Positions 54,965 through 63,265 of a DNA stretch of 64,000 nt are shown here, in pieces (position 1 is the first letter of the stretch; the number at the start of each line of letters is the position of its first letter). The notes beneath the pieces are model-generated. The model saw only the letters and a list, made by a program, of their open reading frames with translations. It made no database searches and was not told the DNA's origin. The DNA comes from Diploptera punctata (taxonomy: Eukaryota > Arthropoda > Insecta > Blattodea > Blaberidae), in contig JASPKZ010003844.1 in assembly GCA_030220185.1 (NCBI GenBank), positions 1,745,001-1,809,000 of the forward strand, written 5' to 3'. The position numbers were made by a program, and so were the translations under genes.

Positions 54965-55067
54965 ATTGTTATTGTTTGTGCCAGGTTTAGAATGTTGTAG
55001 TGGGCTGCACACTAGTCTGGAGAACTAGAGGTCCACGGTTGGATTCCTGGTTCAGACATTAATTTTT

Positions 55068-55560
55068 GTAATCAATTGAGTTGGTGTTTACTTGATGAAA
55101 ATCCGTATTTATTAATTAAATAAAAATAAAACAGTTTTATTTGATTTCCATGTTTATTAAGATATAATTCAGTGACAGCTGTTTCGGTACACTGTACCTT
55201 CTTCAGACCAAGGGTCCCGGGTTCAAGTCCCGGTCTGAGCGTATCATTTTTCTCTTCGAATATGATTTATCCATCATTGAGATGTACGAAATCAATAATA
55301 AATTCTTCAGACATGTTAAATTATGAAATTGTGTTCCAACTGATCTAAGCAACAATACAACAATTATTTATTTATTTTTTAATTTAAATGTGTTAAATTT
55401 AAATAAATTATTGTTGTATTGTTGCTTAGATCAGTTGGAACACAATTCATAATTTGTTATCATGCCTGAAGAAGGTACAGTGTACAGAAACAGCTGTCAC
55501 TGAATTATATCTTAATAAATATAAAATCAAATAAAACGAAGTTTTATTTTTATTTAATTA
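55068..55560. mobile_element. Foldback element with 10-bp target duplication
   Basis: ATTAATTTTT at 55058-55067 and 55561-55570. Inside, two long arms are inverted: GTTTTATTTGATTTCCATGT, GATATAATTCAGTGACAGCT, ACTGTACCTTCTTCAG, GTGTTCCAACTGATCTAAGC, AACAATACAACAATTATTTA on the left, and their complements on the right (about 55395-55545). The left arm has a further 94-base insertion. Without it, arms are near 155 bases. About 30 extra bases (GTAATCAATTGAGTTGGTGT) precede the left arm. No coding content. Confidence 0.88.
55209..55302 (+). mobile_element. S6 SINE, 5' truncated, 10-bp target duplication
   Basis: TTCTTCAGAC at 55199-55208 and 55303-55312; the opposite arm of the host foldback has this site once (as TTCTTCAGGC). 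The insert starts inside the tRNA-like part (CAAGGGTCCCGGGTTCAAGT), keeps the B box, and ends TTTCTCTTCGAATATGATTT ... AATCAATAATAAA. Truncation at the 5' side with a target duplication means S6 moves as a retroposon and ends in AATAATAAA. Confidence 0.9.
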
Positions 55561-55605
55561 ATTAATTTTTCTTTTCACAATATCATTATAATATGATCCA
55601 TTATT

Positions 55606-55784
55606 GGAACTGTGTTAAAATAACAGTATTAGAAAATGTTAAATAACATCGTTTACTGTTTATAAAAGTTATGGAGTAAAATTCTCAAATATAGATACTT
55701 CTAAACGAAGCCGGCCGTTGGCGATGGTAGTGACACCTATCTGGCAGCGGACTAAACGAGAATTATAGATCTGTATATGTGGAA
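55606..55784. other. Unassigned sequence
   Basis: A GC-richer stretch, AAGCCGGCCGTTGGCGATGG at 55708, otherwise nothing recognised. Confidence 0.45.
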
Positions 55785-55920
55785 AGAATTGTTAGTGTTT
55801 GTGCCAGGTCTAGAATGATGTAGTGGGTTGCACACTAGTCTGGAGAATTAGAGGTCCACGGTTCGATTCCTAGTTCAGACATTAATTTTTCTTTTCACGA
55901 TATCATTATAATATTATTAA
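55785..55920 (+). mobile_element. S8 SINE, undivided
   Basis: GAATTGTTAGTGTTTGTGCC, TGTAGTGGGTTGCACACTAG, CCACGGTTCGATTCCTAGTT, CAGACATTAATTTTTCTTTT, TCATTATAATATTATT. B box GGTTCGATTCC is intact. It gives the empty-site reference for the copy at 54965. Confidence 0.82.
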
Positions 55921-56122
55921 AAACTAGTTAGAAAATAATAAGCAATGTCAAAAATGTTCTCCTGAAATAAAAAATGTGAAATTAGACTTTGAGTTTCAGA
56001 AGTAAGGTGACGAAGTGTTGATTCAAGTTGGGCTCTCACAGGACATGAAGCAGTTAACTCTATCGCTCCGTATGAGGTTCTTAATTGCTCTTGAAAAATG
56101 GGAACACGGTATAAGAATATTT

Positions 56123-56290
56123 GAAGAGAAAAATTTTCGCCTAGACCGGGACTCGAACCCGGGAACCTTGGCTTTCCGGACCAAGTGCTCTACCAACTGA
56201 GCTACCGAGGCGAGTTACGATCTAGACGCAAATTTTTCTCTTATGTACGTTGTAATTCCCTCGCGCCAAATGCTTGAAACCATAGCTTCT
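56123..56290 (-). mobile_element. S6 SINE with complete tRNA-like head
   Basis: Minus strand: TGGTTTCAAGCATTTGGCGC, GGAATTACAACGTACATAAG, AGAAAAATTTGCGTCTAGA, then the tRNA-like part: CTCGGTAGCTCAGTTGGTAG (A box), CCCGGGTTCGAGTCCCGGTC (B box). The flanks AGAGAAAAATTTGCGTCTAG and AGAGAAAAATTTTCGCCTAG are inverted around it. The 3' end after TTCTCTTC is cut. The anticodon stem has a 9-base loop unless extended by one pair (then GGA in anticodon place). Confidence 0.8.
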
Positions 56291-56372
56291 ATCTTTGCAA
56301 ATGGCGGCTTCTTAGTTAAGAAGACATTTATTGGGAATTTAACACTACTTTATAGCCAGTAGGGCTTCTATT

Positions 56373-56549
56373 GACGATTTTATTATTAATTTAACACTTC
56401 TCATTGAAGGATAAATTATATTTGAAGAGAAAAATTTTCGCCTAGACCGGGACTCGAACCCGGGACCCTTGGCTTTCCGGGCCAAGTGCTCTACCAACTG
56501 AGCTACCCAGGCGAGTTACGATCTAGACGCAAATTTTTCTCTTATGTAC
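56373..56549 (-). mobile_element. S6 SINE, left arm of a large palindrome
   Basis: 177 bases that mirror 56585-56761 with few differences (AGCTACCCAGG against CCTCGGTAGCT at one place). Contains the full tRNA-like part and the 3' end (TTTAACACTTCTCATTGAAG on the plus strand). Its 5' side stops at GTAC, earlier than the copy at 56123. Confidence 0.88.
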
Positions 56550-56761
56550 ATGGTTTCAACCATTTGGCGCGAGGGAATTACAACGTACATAAAAGAAAAA
56601 TTTGCGTCTAGATCGTAACTCGCCTCGGTAGCTCAGTTGGTAGAGCACTTGGCCCGGAAAGCCAAGGGTCCCGGGTTCGAGTCCCGGTCTAGGCGAAAAT
56701 TTTTCTCTTCAAATATAATTTATCCTTCAATGAGAAGTGTTAAATTAATAATAAAGTCGTC
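56550..56761 (+). mobile_element. S6 SINE, right arm of the palindrome, full length
   Basis: ATGGTTTCAACCATTTGGCG, GAGGGAATTACAACGTAC, GAAAAATTTGCGTCTAGATC, CTCGGTAGCTCAGTTGGTAG, GGCCCGGAAAGCCAAGGGTC, CCGGGTTCGAGTCCCGGTCT, TTTTTCTCTTCAAATATAAT, AGTGTTAAATTAATAATAAA. The most complete S6 copy, about 212 bases. A tRNA scanner may call the tRNA-like part; the repeated flanks say it is a SINE head. Confidence 0.88.
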
Positions 56762-57381
56762 ACGGTATAAGAAATTAAATAATTTCAACCACAGAAGGCA
56801 CAATATTAGTATTATCAGCAAAAAATAAAAAGAAAATATGTTCATGAGTAAAACATGAGATAAGCTAAATTTTCCAGGCGTGAAATCAGCTTCACTGAAG
56901 CGCGGAATCAGCTGTAGCAAATGTGAATCTAGCACATTATCATCTTGAAAAATATTCAAGTAATAATATTTTCTAAAGCAGTTCCACAGTTCTTGAAATT
57001 ATAAAAATGAACTTGCTGATAGATTGTAATACAATTTATAATGGAAATAACGTTATTAAAACTTTTGACAGCTACAAATAAAGCCTACATGAGAGATACA
57101 CTGGCGATCTTTATAATGCGTTGAATCTGATAACAATGTCTGCTCCCAATCACGGAAGCGACAGATAAAGTACGTTGCCTGCCTCTTTTCATTTATTATT
57201 TAACATTGAGGCGCGAACTAAAGTTTGCATAAACTAGGGCATTCGGTAACTAATGACAACACTGCTATACCATTATGATCTTTCACCGTAAAAATACAAC
57301 CGTCAAGAAATGCGGACATGGGTTCAACTGGAGTAAAATTTTCCTACTTCAGGGAACCCATGCCAAAGGCTCAAACATAGG
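56762..57381. other. Unassigned sequence
   Basis: Nothing recognised on either strand. The 79-codon minus ORF at 56720-56959 has no motif and overlaps S6. Confidence 0.45.
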
Positions 57382-57527
57382 TAACATTAACTATGATTTG
57401 AGGTAAGTAGATTATACAGGGGATGATTGGAAAACATTAGCTCAGGATAGGGATGTATGGAGAGCTTATGTCCGCGCGGCCATGAACCTACGGGTTCGAT
57501 AGTGCCAGTGAGTTAGTTAGTTTAGCT
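57382..57527 (+). mobile_element. L1 LINE 3' end
   Basis: AACATTAACTATGATTTGAG, GATTATACAGGGGATGATTG, GGATGTATGGAGAGCTTATG, CGGCCATGAACCTACGGGTT, then GTGAGTTAGTTAG. Close to the consensus, so fairly young, though very short. Confidence 0.85.
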
Positions 57528-57589
57528 ACAGCATTATTTAGGTTACTTTTGACATTACGAACTTCATTTATAACTTAGTCTCTTGCCAA

Positions 57590-58310
57590 GTCAACTATAC
57601 ATTGTCAAATTCTTGGAAGACTCCGCACTCAATCTACAGCACCATTTCTGGATATCTCTTTCATCTGTTCTATCTAGAGCTTTCTGTATATCAAGTCTTG
57701 ATTGTGATCGAATGCCTAGTAGAAGTTTTTTTTTTATCTTTGAGAATAAGCTATAGTCACAAGGCTTCCTTGTCTGGTGAATTAGATGGATGTTCCAACA
57801 ATTCCCAATTCCATCTACCAAATAAATTCTATTAAACATCTTTTTAGGGCGGTATTAACTGCATTGTGCGACAGGCCTGGAAGATCCTTGGCCTACCAGC
57901 AGGCTGCTGGCCTCACATCCACATGGGTTCATCATAGAGGTAAATGATCACCAAGCCAGTGTAGGGGCGATATATGGTCAGCCAGCCGTTATAGCTGGTT
58001 TTTTTTTCAACCTGGAATCGCTACTTACTGTAGCTACTCAAATGCCTCACGATGCTGGGTCGGCACCAGTCCCATACTGGCATACATTCAATGAGAAAAT
58101 GTCTTCTCCATGGAGACTCGGACCAGCTCAAGTCCCATAGCTCTGGGCCGAGGCATCTTGCCTTAACCACTCGGCTACGGCGCGAGACTTTTAGGGCAGT
58201 AGTACTTCACTAAATGTGAGAAACATAGAATTTATTAACAAAATATTGCTATTTTGAGACTATCAGTATTACAGATTTACAGTATACAACAAAGACTTCT
58301 CAACAACATA
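57590..58310 (-). pseudogene. mariner transposase remnant split by S2
   Basis: Minus strand frame 57591-57839: IHLIHQTRKPCDYSLFSKIK, LLLGIRSQSRLDIQKALDRT, WCCRLSAESSKNLTM. This is the HPPYSPDLxPCDYxLFxKLK block; PYSPDL has decayed to IHQTRK while CDY stays. After the S2 insertion the upstream part resumes (TTCACTAAATGTGAGAAACA, TTTTGAGACTATCAGTATTA), matching 54345-54475 in reverse. A second copy of the same mariner. Confidence 0.8.
57855..58187 (-). mobile_element. S2 SINE with about 14-bp target duplication
   Basis: CTTTTTAGGGCGGTA (57840-57854) and CTTTTAGGGCAGTA (58188-58201) are a slightly diverged duplication. Minus strand: GTAGCCGAGTGGTTAAGGCA, CTTGAGCTGGTCCGAGTCTC (B box one base off), CAGTATGGGACTGGTGCCGA, TAAGTAGCGATTCCAGGTTG, CAGCTATAACGGCTGGCTGA, TAGGCCAAGGATCTTCCAGG. 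It entered the mariner remnant. Confidence 0.9.
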
Positions 58311-58450
58311 CAATACCAGTAACATATTACAAAACTCCGAATTATCAGATATAATAAAGAAAATGTGTTTCTAATAGGACCTGCTTGATTGTAATTTTTC
58401 ATTTATAAAACTCACGCTTATATTTAATTCAACGGTGGCACAGGCCTGTA

Positions 58451-58481
<31 letters not shown>

Positions 58482-59288
58482 AGCGAGTGTCCGAGGCAAA
58501 TGGGTAAATCCCCATAACCGTTAAATTGGAGAAACATTAATTTCTCGTCTCAGTTATTCAAATGTGTCTGACCGCAGTGAAAACAAAATCATGAATAACT
58601 GTACATTATTACTTATATTGTGTAGTTCACCAATATTTAAGTAATTTGTACTGATTGTTTTTTTTTGTTTTATTAAATTTTTTAATAAATTAAACTAATT
58701 TCATCTTATAGGATACACTGTCATTTTAAAGTTAAATGATTTCTTGTCCGGTGGTATATAAACTTACTGTTAAATCATTTTATTTTATCTCAGTTACTTA
58801 AAAGAAAAATCTCATTTTGTGATAACAGAATATAGTGCACGCTAAAATAACGCTTTGGTACTAAAATTAACAACGAAATCTGATTCATGCTTGTATTCAA
58901 TGTTAATTAAAATTTATATTTAATAGCCTCTGAGCATGAAAGTGCGTGAGGTACCCTAGTGCGTGTCTATAGTGATTAACATATTGAGACGGCTTAAAGC
59001 AGGTCATTTTATGGTCAATTAATTAGCATCTGGATTCAACATGGACTGGATTTAGCGTTTAGATCCATTTATTTGAGACTTGTGTCTTATTTCAGTGCCT
59101 TAAGATCTTATACGATGCTCGGAAAAAGGATATGTACTGATACAATGTATTGATGTACAGTTTCATGTAATGATGGGCACAACAACGATCATGATTTTCA
59201 CTGACATACAAAACAACCATGTCAAACTTAATTCGTTATTTTACAAGTGAACAAGAACGGAAAACCAATATCCATTATACATATATAG
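58311..59288. other. Unassigned AT-rich sequence with a (TA)n tract
   Basis: TA units at 58450-58478. Otherwise no recognised repeat, domain or tRNA-like box. Confidence 0.5.
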
Positions 59289-59340
59289 TGTTCTGACCAA
59301 GAGCAGGTCTTTCATTGTAAACTCAGCATTCTCCACTCTT
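59289..59340 (-). mobile_element. S1 tail A fragment
   Basis: GTTCTGACCAAGAGCAGGTC, TTTCATTGTAAACTCAGCAT: the last about 50 bases of tail A, decayed. Confidence 0.5.
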
Positions 59341-59444
59341 TCCTTAACTCAGCTTTCCTTTTTGTAATCGCATCCTAACCAGTTATTTAATACTGTCTAT
59401 CATCTGATGTATTTTTCTGCCTCTAACACTCTTTCCGCGTCCAC

Positions 59445-59800
59445 ACACGCCTTGTCACTCAGCGAGTCCGGGTTCGATCCCCGCTCGGGACACGTTTCCT
59501 GGGTGAGATTTTTTTCGGTGTTTTTCCTCACCTGTAAGACAAATTTCAGGATATTTTAAGGCCGAAACGGTCCCCGAACATCATTTGGCCATCATTATCA
59601 TACTCACCTCATTAGATTAAGTTTGAGTTTAAGGTCTCTCCTGGCGCATCGTTACCCATCGTCATCACCCATCATATCATTGGGGCAGCGTAACCCCGCC
59701 TTCCAGGCGCGCCAACCTCAGAAGTGGGTTACAATAGGCCAATACCAGGAGAGAATACCTGAAATGTCTAATGACAAACAGGTGGCATTAAAAAAAAACT
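59445..59800 (+). mobile_element. S1 SINE with tail C, nearly complete
   Basis: GCCTTGTCACTCAGCGAGTC, GGGTTCGATCCCCGCTCGGG, body CACCTGTAAGACAAATTTCA, GGTCCCCGAACATCATTTGG, link TTAGATTAAGTTTGAGTTTA, CTCTCCTGGCGCATCG, GCAGCGTAACCCCGCCTTCC, CCAACCTCAGAAGTGGGTTA, GGTGGCATTAAAAAAAAACT. Only the first about 25 bases are missing. It shows that body and tail C belong together. Confidence 0.9.
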
Positions 59801-59804
59801 TTCT

Positions 59805-60165
59805 TTCCGTTGACGATTCCTTCTATGGCTTCAGTCAGTAGGCAGTTTCTTTTAGCCAGTGACCAGTCCAATTTCTTTTTCTCTTCTAGATAAGTTCCAG
59901 CATTGTTCTTCCTTCACCCACTCTGTCTAGCACATCTTTTTTTTTTTTATTTTGTCTGTCCATTTTATACGTTCCATCCTTCTCCATATCCACATCTCAG
60001 AAGCTTCCAGTCATGTCGTAATGTCAAAGATTATGCACCATACAATACTACACTCCACACAACGCACTTCACTAGCTTCTTCCGCAATTAATTTGCCAAA
60101 GGTCCGCAGAAAATGCTTCTCTTCTTGTTAAAAGCTTGTTTTGTTTGCCATTGCTATCCTCTGCT
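59805..60165 (-). mobile_element. LINE C-terminal fragment, a separate family
   Basis: Minus strand, in changing frames: KKLVKCVVWSVVLYGA (the YG[S/A]ET block), MDRQNKK..DVLDRVGEGRT, MLELI, then LDWSLAKRNCLLTEAIEGIV and NGKK. The NCLLTEAIEGIVNGK ending is distinct from L1-L6. Several frameshifts. Confidence 0.65.
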
Positions 60166-60211
60166 TAAATTCTTGACCGCAGTTCATGTTACTACTGATA
60201 GTACAATGAGC

Positions 60212-60264
60212 TTCACTAGGGATATATAGGTGTGGTAGCATCACATTTCTTTCCACACCTCACT
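60212..60264 (-). mobile_element. S1 tail A fragment
   Basis: CTTCACTAGGGATATATAGG, TGTGGTAGCATCACATTTCT, TTCCACACC: the centre of tail A, decayed. Confidence 0.55.
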
Positions 60265-60414
60265 CTCTCTTTTGCATCTTAAAATCTTAAAAATATCTTA
60301 AGAAGGCTTCAACTTGGAGGTGAGGAGAGTGAATTTGGCTAAGTTAGACCCTCCGGACTCTACCGAAATTCACCCCAGAGTTTAAATATCAGATTTGTTA
60401 GATAATATCTATCT

Positions 60415-60895
60415 CGGGTTATTTTAATAGGATACGAGTATACTAAGTTTCGTTGTGAAACATCGAATATTGTGACCGCTACAGCGATTTTTAAATTTTC
60501 ACTTCAGGTGAAATCCTACACCTAATGATTCTGGAGGGTCAAAATGTGAATCTAAACCATCCAAGGACGCACGCAAATACACAAAAAATTTCATCAGAAT
60601 CTGTCCAGTCGTTTAGGCAGTTTTTTAATTTCGGATTTCAGGTGAACCTCCACTTCTAATTGTCGGATTTCGCTCATTTTTTGATAATACATACGTCGGT
60701 TTATTTTAATAGGAAATACTGGGTTTTGTTGTGAAGTTTAAAAAAATGTGACCACTAGAGTGATTTCTACATTTTCACTTCTGATGAACTCCTACACCTA
60801 AATGATTTAGAGGGTCCAATTGTGAATCTAAAACCATCTAGGGATCCATTAAAACACACAAAAAATTCATTAAAATCGGTCCAGTCGTTGAGGAG
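60415..60895. repeat. Diverged direct repeat, about 283-bp period
   Basis: Unit 1 (about 60415-60620) and unit 2 (about 60698-60895) share GTTATTTTAATAGGA, AAATTTTCACTTCAGGTGAA / CATTTTCACTTCTGATGAAC, CTACACCTAATGATTCTGGA / CTACACCTAAATGATTTAGA, ATCTGTCCAGTCGTTTAGGC / ATCGGTCCAGTCGTTGAGGA. The GTCCAGTCGTTxAGG motif is often seen in dispersed arthropod tandem units. No coding content. Confidence 0.75.
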
Positions 60896-60930
60896 GAATT
60901 CATTGACATGCACACGTACTGAATAATTAA

Positions 60931-61389
60931 TGATACTGCAAATGGTTGACTGCTCAAATAATACGAATTTGATAAACTGACCTGTCATAATCGTGCATGT
61001 GGCTTGAGTTGCCTACACGAATTATTTTTATGTTCCTCTTTTTCAAAGGAATACAACAGCTCATCTTTACTCATTAAATAAAATAATAAAATAATCTTAA
61101 CATTTTAATTTCTATATAACAGGATACATCCTAGGGTTCATTAATTAGATTTCATAGCTTGCTTTGCATACATCGCTTCATGATACTTCCAGGGTATGAC
61201 ATCCAAATTAACTGATATCATAAGTTCCACACAATGACAATATTAACTGCATAATAACTATATTCAGCATTTTGTATGTACCTATAAATATTCGTCTAGG
61301 GAGCTTTATTTAGTTTCTTTTATTTCCATGTTTTATTAGTATTAGCTAGAAGAGATGTTTTTTATAAATAGGCAAATAAATCTTTGCTT
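60931..61389. other. Unassigned AT-rich sequence
   Basis: Nothing recognised. Confidence 0.5.
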
Positions 61390-61402
61390 AATTCCTTAAT
61401 TA

Positions 61403-61704
61403 AAGTAAAGTGATCCCACAACAGACCTCAGGAGGCCTTTGGGGTAGTAGGAGGTTAAGGCTCCCACTTTTTCTAGACAATCGGCACTTGATGTCAGCCG
61501 GGTTGTCAGCCCTGCGTGACGGCCGCCTTTACCCCAGAACAAGCGTCTGGTACTCATTTCCGTTAGAGGCTGAGTCGACCCCAGGGCCATAGTGCCGCCA
61601 GAGGGTTTGGGTCAGTTTAAAAATCCTGACCCCAACGGGACTTGAACCCTCGACCCTCCGGCTTGTAGCTCAGTGCCTTAACCACTACGCTACGGCGTGC
61701 CCCC
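61403..61704 (-). mobile_element. S3 SINE with 13-bp target duplication
   Basis: AATTCCTTAATTA at 61390-61402 and 61705-61717. Minus strand: GGGGCACGCCGTAGCGTAGT, GAGGGTTCAAGTCCCGTTGG, CTATGGCCCTGGGGTCGACT, GGCGGCCGTCACGCAGGGCT, CTACCCCAAAGGCCTCCTGA, ending in GATCACTTTACTT. Full length, 302 bases. Close to the copy at 50970, so a recently active family. Confidence 0.93.
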
Positions 61705-61719
61705 AATTCCTTAATTATA

Positions 61720-61869
61720 TAATCTAATTATATTAGACAACACCCATTGTCTTTTGTTCAGTCTATATTTTAATAATACTTAAAATTGTAATAAACATGT
61801 AATTTTTGTATGATTTTATTATTAGCTGGTTGAGTGGAAAAGAAGGCCTTAACTATGCCAACTTAATTA

Positions 61870-61870
<1 letters not shown>
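61720..61870 (+). mobile_element. R1 retroposon 3' tail
   Basis: ATTAGACAACACCCATTGTC, TTTTGTTCAGTCTATATTTT, TGTATGATTTTATTATTAGC, TGGTTGAGTGGAAAAGAAGG, CCTTAACTATGCCAACTTAA, then (ATT)n. The best R1 copy. The S3 element entered near its left edge. Confidence 0.75.
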
Positions 61871-61926
<56 letters not shown>

Positions 61927-61997
61927 CATCATTATTAGTATTATTATCATCGATATCACTATAATTATTATCATTACCATAATTATTATTATTATTA
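61871..61997. repeat. (ATT)n microsatellite with ATC units
   Basis: ATT units to about 61925, then imperfect ATT/ATC units. It is the 3' end of R1. Confidence 0.95.
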
Positions 61998-62205
61998 TAA
62001 CCTTGGAAGAATAACTGTCGCTAAGAGATGACAGCTGGATTGTCAGCCCTGTGCGATGATCGCCTTTACCCTCACTATATAGTACTGATACTAATCTAAT
62101 TTACATTAGAGTTGAGTCGAGCCGAGGACCATAATGCTGTTAGAATGTTTAGGACAGTTGAAAAACTCCGATACCATAGGGAATAGAACTGTTGTATTGG
62201 TTTAA
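61998..62205 (-). mobile_element. S3 SINE, diverged fragment
   Basis: GACAGCTGGATTGTCAGCCC, TGTGCGATGATCGCCTTTAC, GTTGAGTCGAGCCGAGGACC, ATAATGCTGTTAGAATGTTT follow S3 in reverse; head mostly lost. Much older than the neighbour at 61403. Confidence 0.65.
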
Positions 62206-62229
62206 CAAACAATACTAAGATTTACCTTA

Positions 62230-63195
62230 ACAATAACAATAATAATAATTTTTTAGGAATATTCCACAATATAGTGTTTCTCCTTCAACGAGAGTGATTT
62301 GTCGCCAGATGTTCCTGTCTAAAGCATCTTCTTCCCTCAAATATCTAACTTCTTTACTTCTCTTCACTCCATCCATCCATCGTTCTCTAGGCCTGCCTCT
62401 TTCATTTCTTCCATTAGCTTTCCAATTAAGGATCTTCTTTGGTATTCTCTCTTCTTCCATTCTTATGAGGTGTCCATACCATTTCAAACTTTTTCTTCTA
62501 GTCTCCTAATTTTTTTTCAACTTGCATAATTTCCCTAATTGTGCTGTTTCTGACCTTATTCCTTCTTGAAAATCTTGTCGGATCGCCTCCAAAAGTCCAC
62601 TACTACTGATGTTGGCTTGTTTTCTACTTACTATCCAGGTTTCGGACCCATATAATAAAATGCTTTGTAACAGAACTTGAAATATAGTTTTCTTCGTTCT
62701 GTATATTTCTATTCCAAAGCACTGAGTTCAACATACCAATAATTCTTCTTCCATCAGTTATTCTTCTTTCAATTTCTGTAGTTGAATTCTCACTTTTATC
62801 TAAAATAAATCCTAAATATTTAACTTTTATAGGAATTAATCACTATGAGGTTTAATTTATGGTGAAATTAAATGTTTCTTACCTCTCCTCATATAAATCT
62901 TCTAAGTAGATCGCGATTTCGAGACCACAACGATCTCATCTTCAGTACATTCTTGGTGACTGATATTATGTCGATCGGAAGAAACTCTTCTTCTTCCCTC
63001 TGTTGGTGGACACAGACATAACATCAGTCACCAAGAAAGTACTGAAGATGAGACCGTTATGGTCTCGAAATCGCGATCTACTTAGATTTATATGAGGAGA
63101 GGTAAGAAATATTTAATTTCTCCATAGATCCTAAACATTTAAAATTTTTAACATTACGTATTCTTTCTGAAATAAATTTTAGCTCATCTGTTGTA
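62230..63195 (-). mobile_element. L5 LINE, longest copy, split by a foldback
   Basis: Minus strand 3' part in an open frame: MKWYGHLIRMEEERIPKKIL, GRPRERWMDGVKRSKEV, RYLREEDALDRNIWRQITL. Upstream are a YGSETWI-like stretch, a RRIRMVNLF-type region and, beyond the foldback at 62864-63120, DTTDELKFISERIRNVKNFK, the FKYLG block after RT motif C. Palm motifs not reached. Frames are broken in the middle part. Confidence 0.8.
62864..63120. mobile_element. Foldback element inside L5
   Basis: Arms 62864-62972 and 63015-63120: GAAATTAAATGTTTCTTACC, TAGATCGCGATTTCGAGACC, TCATCTTCAGTACATTCTTG, GTGACTGATATTATGTC and their complements, with a 3-base gap and a handful of mismatches. The 42-base spacer is GATCGGAAGAAACTC..GTTGGTGGACACA. 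No coding content. A target duplication could not be fixed. Confidence 0.88.
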
Positions 63196-63204
63196 TCCAA
63201 TGAA

Positions 63205-63208
<4 letters not shown>

Positions 63209-63263
<55 letters not shown>
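63209..63263. repeat. (AAT)n microsatellite
   Basis: Uninterrupted AAT units at the 5' edge of the L5 copy. Confidence 0.95.

Positions 63264-63265
<2 letters not shown>

Larger units (their letters stand above)
54965..55605 (+). mobile_element. S8 SINE, split by a foldback element
   Basis: GAATTGTTATTGTTTGTGCC, TGTAGTGGGCTGCACACTAG (A-box side), CCACGGTTGGATTCCTGGTT (B box), CAGACATTAATTTTT, then 493 inserted bases, then ATTAATTTTTCTTTTCACAA and TATCATTATAATATGA. The undivided copy at 55785-55920 shows the same sequence without a gap. Confidence 0.85.

Noticed and set aside
56550..56761. Functional tRNA gene
   Set aside because: A and B boxes and stems are good, but the anticodon loop is irregular, and the unit recurs with the same non-tRNA flanks and once 5' truncated with a target duplication, so it is a SINE head.
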